25,708 nt of DNA from positions 1-25,708 of the forward strand of contig DHKM01000014.1 of assembly GCA_002404835.1 (NCBI GenBank), written 5' to 3'. The translations under genes were made by a program, and so were the position numbers. Shown one piece after another: positions 21,740 through 25,708 of this stretch (position 1 is the stretch's first letter; each line of letters begins with the position of its first letter). Origin of the DNA: Caryophanales bacterium UBA4694 (GTDB lineage Bacteria; Bacillota_I; Bacilli_A; RFN20; CAG-288). The notes beneath the pieces are model-generated. The model was not told where the DNA came from. It saw only the letters and a list, made by a program, of their open reading frames with translations, and did not search any database.

Positions 21740-23676
21740 CCAAGACTTTCCGCAAGACCCTCTGGCGCTGTTTTTTGAAGAACAAAGCTAGATTCCTTGC
21801 TAATTTTTTTATCGTCATGCTTTCGATTGCCATCTCCTGCGGACTTTTGGCTCTTCCGGAGATTTTCCAGGAAAGCTTTTCTAAGACGTATCAGGAAAAT
21901 AAAGCTCCGGATTTGATCCTGAAAGGAAAGACACAGGATGGGTTTTCAAGTGACGATTTACAGCTGATTGAGTGCTTTGATGATGTTGAAGAGGTTCTTC
22001 CGATGATGGCGTTTGATTATGAAAGCGAAGATTCGGATGAAGTCTATCGTTTTTATATTTATGATTTCAAGAAAGCAGGAATCAATCTCTTTACCTTGGT
22101 AGATGGAAACTACCCGGAAGATACCTATTCCTTTGAAGGGTATAACGGCATTGTGGTTGAGCAGGAGAACAAGAACCGAACTCCCTATCATGTCGGCGAT
22201 GAACTTCAATTGGACTTGATGAAGATGTTTGCAAGTGATATGGAAAATATTTCTGTCCCTATTCCGGAAATCAGCTTTCGTGTTGATGGGATTGTAAATA
22301 CTCCTTTATATACATCAGTACAACCCGAGACTCCTTGGCTTGAAAACAATCCAAAGGACAAGAAAGTTACGTCGATTTTCTATTTGGATAGGGCACTTTT
22401 CCCGGATCGTTTTGTTTTCCGGAAATTCGGTATGACCCTCTTTGATGTCCCTTCGTCCTCGTTCTTGGTCAATACGGATGTTTTCGTTCGCTTTAATGTA
22501 ACACATGCCTATTTCCAGAATTCTTATCAGAAGGAAATGGAAATCCGGAAAGAGAGGTATGTTGCTTTGTTTGGTCAGGACAAGGTCGAGGCATTGACTT
22601 TGGAAGAGAATGCTTCCTATGCGACATTCAAGAATTATAACGGTAAGGTAAAAAAGATAAGTTACGTCTTTCCGCTGTTTTTCCTTCTTCTTTCTGCTCT
22701 TGTCAACCTTATCACCATGACGAGGCTTATCGAGGATGAAAGAGGGATTATCGGATGCTATGTCTCCCTTGGCTTTTCTAAGAGGGTAATCCAGATGAAG
22801 TATCTGCTTTTTACTTTCATCTCCACTTTTTCGGGATTGATTTCCGGTTTCCTTGTCGGTGTTCCTTTGATTCCTACGGTTGTCCTTAATGCCTATAAAG
22901 CCGTATTCAGGATGTCTTCGATTTCTATCCGATATCTCCAACCGCTTGGTTTTGTCGTCATGTTCGTTCTTCTTCTCATAACTCTGACGGTGACCTTTTT
23001 CTCTTCCTACAATCGGATGAAGGAAAAACCGTCCGAACTTTTGAAACAGAAGGCCCCAAAACCGGGAAAGAAGATACTTCTGGAACGCATTCCTTTCGTT
23101 TGGAACCCGCTTCCTTTCCGACTGAAATCTTCGATCCGGAATATTTTCAGGCAGAAGAAGAACCTTATTCTGACTTCTTTATCCATTATCGGTTCGACCC
23201 TTCTTTGTCTTCTCGGATTCGGACTTATGGATATTTCCACAAGTCTTCTGGATGATCCCGTTTTCTCTGATGTCGCCAGTTCCATGGGCCTTATCTCTAC
23301 GGTCATCATTCTTTTTGCCTTGTTCATGACGGTCATCGTCGTCTATTCTTTGACGAGCATGAACATTCAGGAAAGGGAAAGGGAGATCGCTACCTTGAAG
23401 GTTCTGGGCTATCACAACCGTGAGTGTTCGTTCTATACTTTCCGTGAGATGCTCATGATCACTTTGATTGCCGTCCTCATCGGTCTTCCCTGTTCTTATG
23501 GTGTCATGTATTTTGTTTTTTCGTATCTTGAGTTCGGTAGTGCCAACGATGTCAAGTTCACAAGCTATCTTTTTACCTTCCTTGTCATTGTTCTGACTAC
23601 GGTTCTTGTCAATTTCCTTCTTTATCCGAAAATCAAAAAGGTCGATATGAACGATTCTTTGAAAACATTGGAGTGA
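21733..23676 (+). CDS. FtsX-like ABC transporter permease
   Basis: 647 residues. A membrane helix at about 20-42 leads to a large extracytoplasmic domain (about 45-300). Three helices follow in an FtsX block (about 310-425), then a further helix near 475-495 and a second FtsX block (about 510-640), which includes the cytoplasmic NIQEREREIATLKVLG motif that couples to the ATPase. A shorter version, EDERGIIGCYVSLG, occurs in the first block. The two-FtsX-domain layout fits exporters that act by mechanotransmission. It shares seven bases with the ATPase gene, and its TGA stop overlaps the region that serves the first YfcE gene's ribosome site. Substrate unknown. Confidence 0.9.
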   Translation: MVTKTFRKTLWRCFLKNKARFLANFFIVMLSIAISCGLLALPEIFQESFSKTYQENKAPDLILKGKTQDGFSSDDLQLIECFDDVEEVLPMMAFDYESEDSDEVYRFYIYDFKKAGINLFTLVDGNYPEDTYSFEGYNGIVVEQENKNRTPYHVGDELQLDLMKMFASDMENISVPIPEISFRVDGIVNTPLYTSVQPETPWLENNPKDKKVTSIFYLDRALFPDRFVFRKFGMTLFDVPSSSFLVNTDVFVRFNVTHAYFQNSYQKEMEIRKERYVALFGQDKVEALTLEENASYATFKNYNGKVKKISYVFPLFFLLLSALVNLITMTRLIEDERGIIGCYVSLGFSKRVIQMKYLLFTFISTFSGLISGFLVGVPLIPTVVLNAYKAVFRMSSISIRYLQPLGFVVMFVLLLITLTVTFFSSYNRMKEKPSELLKQKAPKPGKKILLERIPFVWNPLPFRLKSSIRNIFRQKKNLILTSLSIIGSTLLCLLGFGLMDISTSLLDDPVFSDVASSMGLISTVIILFALFMTVIVVYSLTSMNIQEREREIATLKVLGYHNRECSFYTFREMLMITLIAVLIGLPCSYGVMYFVFSYLEFGSANDVKFTSYLFTFLVIVLTTVLVNFLLYPKIKKVDMNDSLKTLE

Positions 23677-23681
23677 ACAAT

Positions 23682-24176
23682 ATGAAAATCATGGCTATCA
23701 GCGACACGCATAACGATACGATCTATACTAGGGAAGCAATCGACATCTTCGTTAAGGAGCATTTCGACAAGCTTTATGTCCTCGGAGACTTGGGAACGGA
23801 TTCGATTTCGATTCTGAACGAAGTCTACGACAAGGTTCTTGCCGTCATGGGGAACTGTGATTCCTATGAGGAGGAAGACAAGGCCTTGTTCAATCTACCA
23901 TATCTTAATTTCGACTATCAGTTCGGTAAACTCATCGTTCTTTCGCACGGAAATTACTACAATCCCTACACGTATGACCAGAAATATGATATATTCCTTT
24001 CCGGTCATACCCACATGTCTCAGGTTTCCAGGGATCGGTATGGTCGTTATACGGCAAATCCCGGTTCTCTTGGTCAGCCTAGAGACGGGTATCATTCGTA
24101 TCTGGAGATGGATGAGAAAGGAATCCGGATCAGGGATGTCATTTCCCATGGTGTCCTTCATTTCCAGGATTTCTAG
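23682..24176 (+). CDS. YfcE-type metallophosphoesterase 1
   Basis: 164 residues from the ATG at 23682, chosen over the GTG at 23673 because GGAG lies 8 bases upstream and the product then begins MKIMAISDTHND, the normal YfcE start. Metal-binding motifs are complete: DTH (8-10), LGDLG, GNCD, SHGNYY and GHTH. The family is a manganese-dependent phosphodiesterase that acts in vitro on small phosphodiester substrates. It is encoded directly after the permease and 14 bp before a paralogue. Physiological substrate unknown. Confidence 0.88.
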   Translation: MKIMAISDTHNDTIYTREAIDIFVKEHFDKLYVLGDLGTDSISILNEVYDKVLAVMGNCDSYEEEDKALFNLPYLNFDYQFGKLIVLSHGNYYNPYTYDQKYDIFLSGHTHMSQVSRDRYGRYTANPGSLGQPRDGYHSYLEMDEKGIRIRDVISHGVLHFQDF

Positions 24177-24190
24177 AAAAGGAGGGGATT

Positions 24191-24730
24191 ATGTCCTGTG
24201 TTCTTATCGGGTCTGATATTCATGGATCTTTGTTTTATGCCAAAAAGTTTTTCGAAGAAGTCGACAAAATGAATCCGGAGAAGATTCTCCTTCTTGGGGA
24301 TTATTACTACAATGGAGCGAGAAATGTTCCTCCGGAAGGCTATTCTCCCAAGGATGTGGTTTTGCTCCTAAACCGGTATTCCGACCGGATTATTGCTGTC
24401 AAGGGTAACTGCGAGAGCGAGGTCGACAGCTGGGTTAGCGATTTTCCGATCTGCGATATGGCGTTTGTAAGAATTTTCGGCAAGGATATCGTGATGGCTC
24501 ATGGGCATCACAATTCCTTTGATAATCTTCCGAAAGGTCATTATGACATCTTCCTTCAGGGTCATACCCATATTTCCGTCTTGAAGAAAGAAAAAGGAAT
24601 TGTTCTGGCTAATCCTGGCTCTATATCGCTTCCTAAAGACGGAAGGCACTCGTTTATGAGAATGGATGAAAAGGGAATCGAACTTGTTGATCTGCTTACG
24701 CTCGAGACCATAAGCCGTCTCGAATTCTAA
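24191..24730 (+). CDS. YfcE-type metallophosphoesterase 2
   Basis: 179 residues. Motifs SDIHG (8-12), LGDYYYNG, KGNCES, AHGHH and GHTH give a full metal site. It is the same family as the upstream gene but clearly diverged, with a longer loop after the GD motif, YNGARNVPPEGY, as in the E. coli YfcE subgroup. Ribosome site AAAGGAGGGG lies just before the ATG. The tandem pair probably arose by an old duplication, or the two were recruited separately; distinct substrates are plausible. It is last in the five-gene operon. Confidence 0.9.
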   Translation: MSCVLIGSDIHGSLFYAKKFFEEVDKMNPEKILLLGDYYYNGARNVPPEGYSPKDVVLLLNRYSDRIIAVKGNCESEVDSWVSDFPICDMAFVRIFGKDIVMAHGHHNSFDNLPKGHYDIFLQGHTHISVLKKEKGIVLANPGSISLPKDGRHSFMRMDEKGIELVDLLTLETISRLEF

Positions 24731-24734
24731 AAAA

Positions 24735-24768
24735 TGCCTCTGTCTGACTTCAGGGTCTTACAGAGGCG
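24735..24768. terminator. Bidirectional intrinsic terminator
   Basis: Stem GCCTCTGT/ACAGAGGC (24736-24743 and 24760-24767) is followed by GTTTTT on + and by a T6 run on -. The TGA stop of the - strand VTT gene (24750-24752) lies inside the hairpin loop. Confidence 0.88.
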
Positions 24769-25577
24769 TTTTTCTCCTTGTTCCTTGTCTCGAATTCTTT
24801 TTTCATTTTTTTCATCGGAAGCCTTTGAATCAATAGGTAACGGATTCCTTCCTCTTTGATCCGGAGATGACGATAATAAAGGAAAGTGAAGAATAGGACA
24901 AGGAAACCAATGGCAAGACAGACTAGGACAAAGAGAATCCATTGGAACATGTTGAAGGAAGCAAAGGGAATGAAATTGGAACCTAGGAAGGTGATGGTGA
25001 ATACCCCAATGAGTCTAAAAAGCAGTGTAGAGACGAAGTTGTAGAGGAAAGATATGTCACAGGTTCCGGCCACCAAGGCCAAGGTGTCATCCGGAAATCC
25101 GGGAAGCAGATACATCATAGGGAGTCCGGCTTTTCCAGCGATTTTGAGAAGATGCTTTGATTTTTCGCTCTCTTCTTTTCCTATGATCCATTCGACCAGT
25201 TTCCTTCCTCCGTATTTTCCGATGATGAACATCAATGAGGAAGTGAGCACGACGCTCAGGGAAATCAATCCGAAGGCGAGAAGCATGCCTTTTATGGTTT
25301 TGTCGTTGAACAGGAGATTTCCTAAAGAAATGAAGAACATGGAGGAGATTCCTGGAAGCAGGTTGATGATTGGGGAAGCAATCAAGAACAGGACGTAGGT
25401 CAGCACTTTGTTTTTCTGATAATAGTCCTTGAAGAATCCCGTAAGCTTGTTCTCTCCGGCAAAGGTATTGACGATGAATAGTCCGATCAGGACAAAAGAA
25501 ACCAGGGTAAGGACTACCGTCAATAACTTCAATAGGAATTTGCGTTTGCTTTTTCTGGTTTGTATTTGATTTGGCAT
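24750..25577 (-). CDS. VTT-domain (TVP38/TMEM64/DedA-like) membrane protein
   Basis: 275 residues, about six helices. Family features are LLPGISSMF (73-81), the re-entrant-loop region SLGNLLF, IGKYGGRK (119-126) and LLPGFPDDTLALVAG (157-171), which corresponds to the R/LxPxxPDD..yvaG block of TVP38 proteins. The usual Arg before that block is replaced by Tyr-Leu-Leu, a change that may matter for transport. A basic N-terminus and charged C-terminus are cytoplasmic. Related DedA proteins (UptA) flip undecaprenyl phosphate and VTT proteins can scramble lipids; assignment to either role is inference. No ribosome site is visible and the -10 sits 6 bases before the ATG, so the mRNA may be leaderless. 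Confidence 0.85.
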   Translation of the reverse strand: MPNQIQTRKSKRKFLLKLLTVVLTLVSFVLIGLFIVNTFAGENKLTGFFKDYYQKNKVLTYVLFLIASPIINLLPGISSMFFISLGNLLFNDKTIKGMLLAFGLISLSVVLTSSLMFIIGKYGGRKLVEWIIGKEESEKSKHLLKIAGKAGLPMMYLLPGFPDDTLALVAGTCDISFLYNFVSTLLFRLIGVFTITFLGSNFIPFASFNMFQWILFVLVCLAIGFLVLFFTFLYYRHLRIKEEGIRYLLIQRLPMKKMKKEFETRNKEKNASVRP

Positions 25578-25583
25578 GCGTAT

Positions 25584-25612
25584 ATTCTACACTTTTGTTC
25601 TCTTTTTGAAAA
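25584..25612 (-). promoter_or_regulatory. Promoter of the VTT gene, possibly giving a leaderless mRNA
   Basis: -10 TAGAAT (25589-25584) at a 17-bp spacing from a weak -35, TTTTCA (25612-25607). Only ATACGC lies between the -10 and the ATG at 25577, so transcription would start at or next to the start codon. Confidence 0.5.
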
Positions 25613-25626
25613 GAAAGCCATTTCTT

Positions 25627-25655
25627 TTGAATCGTAACATTGTATGGCTTAAAAT
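25627..25655 (+). promoter_or_regulatory. Promoter of the gene at the right edge
   Basis: -35 TTGAAT (25627-25632), a 17-bp spacer and -10 TAAAAT (25650-25655), ahead of the GGAGGT site (25670-25675). Confidence 0.7.
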
Positions 25656-25679
25656 GTAAATTGAAATTTGGAGGTCTAT

Positions 25680-25708
25680 ATGGATTTTAAGAATCAGCAT
25701 TTTGAAGG
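25680..25708 (+). CDS. Start of a gene, probably a DUF3737 family protein (partial)
   Basis: Only nine complete codons are present, MDFKNQHFE, with a tenth codon (GG-) that must be Gly. It follows GGAGGT four bases upstream and a good promoter. The IKNQHFxGERALF-type opening is characteristic of DUF3737, a right-handed beta-helix protein of Firmicutes with unknown role. The match rests on about eight residues, so the name is tentative; that a real gene starts here is well supported by the promoter and ribosome site. Confidence 0.55.

Noticed and set aside
1..25708. Genetic code 4 (mollicute) origin
   Set aside because: TGA ends several genes (for example 18854, 23676 and 13123) in the expected place, and Trp is encoded by TGG.

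Overview
The window reads as chromosomal DNA of a low-to-moderate GC Bacillota. Strong AGGAGG-type ribosome sites, sigma-A-like promoters with extended -10 elements, intrinsic terminators, a SipW-type signal peptidase with TasA-like substrates, DUF368 and YfcE families all fit this. TGA is used as a stop codon (for example at the ends of the HAD and permease genes), so this is not a code-4 mollicute. Erysipelotrichia-like is my best guess at class, held weakly. I saw no tRNA, rRNA, CRISPR array, insertion sequence or phage gene.

Layout. At the left edge is the 3' part of a GH78 alpha-L-rhamnosidase gene (+), which converges on a bidirectional terminator. From 16609 down to 1743 (- strand) runs a compact ten-gene operon of about 14.6 kb. 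In transcription order it has a promoter (-35 TTGCAA, 17 bp, extended -10 TAAAAT), a class I cyclic-di-GMP (GEMM-I) riboswitch, and a 3' leader. Four secreted TasA/camelysin-like proteins follow, then a membrane-anchored McrB-type AAA+ ATPase, a DUF2357-like coiled-coil protein, a divergent SipW-like signal peptidase, and an EAL phosphodiesterase with every catalytic motif I could check. The last two genes are a degenerate MTA/SAH-nucleosidase-fold protein and a large membrane protein with a degenerate GGDEF/EAL core. Most junctions overlap by 4 bp or are a few bases apart.

Upstream of that operon are a small two-helix membrane protein (-), a Nudix-like protein that has lost its Nudix box (+), a HAD hydrolase (+), and a DUF368 membrane protein (-; family of the undecaprenyl-phosphate translocase PopT). 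A five-gene + strand operon follows: a six-helix membrane protein, an ABC ATPase, an FtsX-like permease and two tandem YfcE-type metallophosphoesterases. A VTT/TVP38-type membrane protein (-) and the first codons of what looks like a DUF3737 gene (+) close the window.

How it may work together. The large operon looks like a cyclic-di-GMP-controlled extracellular fibre system. The second messenger would be read by the leader RNA. The SipW-like enzyme would process the four fibre-like proteins. The AAA+/DUF2357 pair resembles the McrB/McrC-like arrangement but is membrane-tethered, and I see no nuclease. The last three genes would break down or sense cyclic-di-GMP, giving feedback on the same operon. 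The riboswitch, the AAA+ pair and a nucleosidase-like pseudoenzyme joined to a TasA/SipW module is the most novel content here. The parts are seen in sequence; the combined function is inference.
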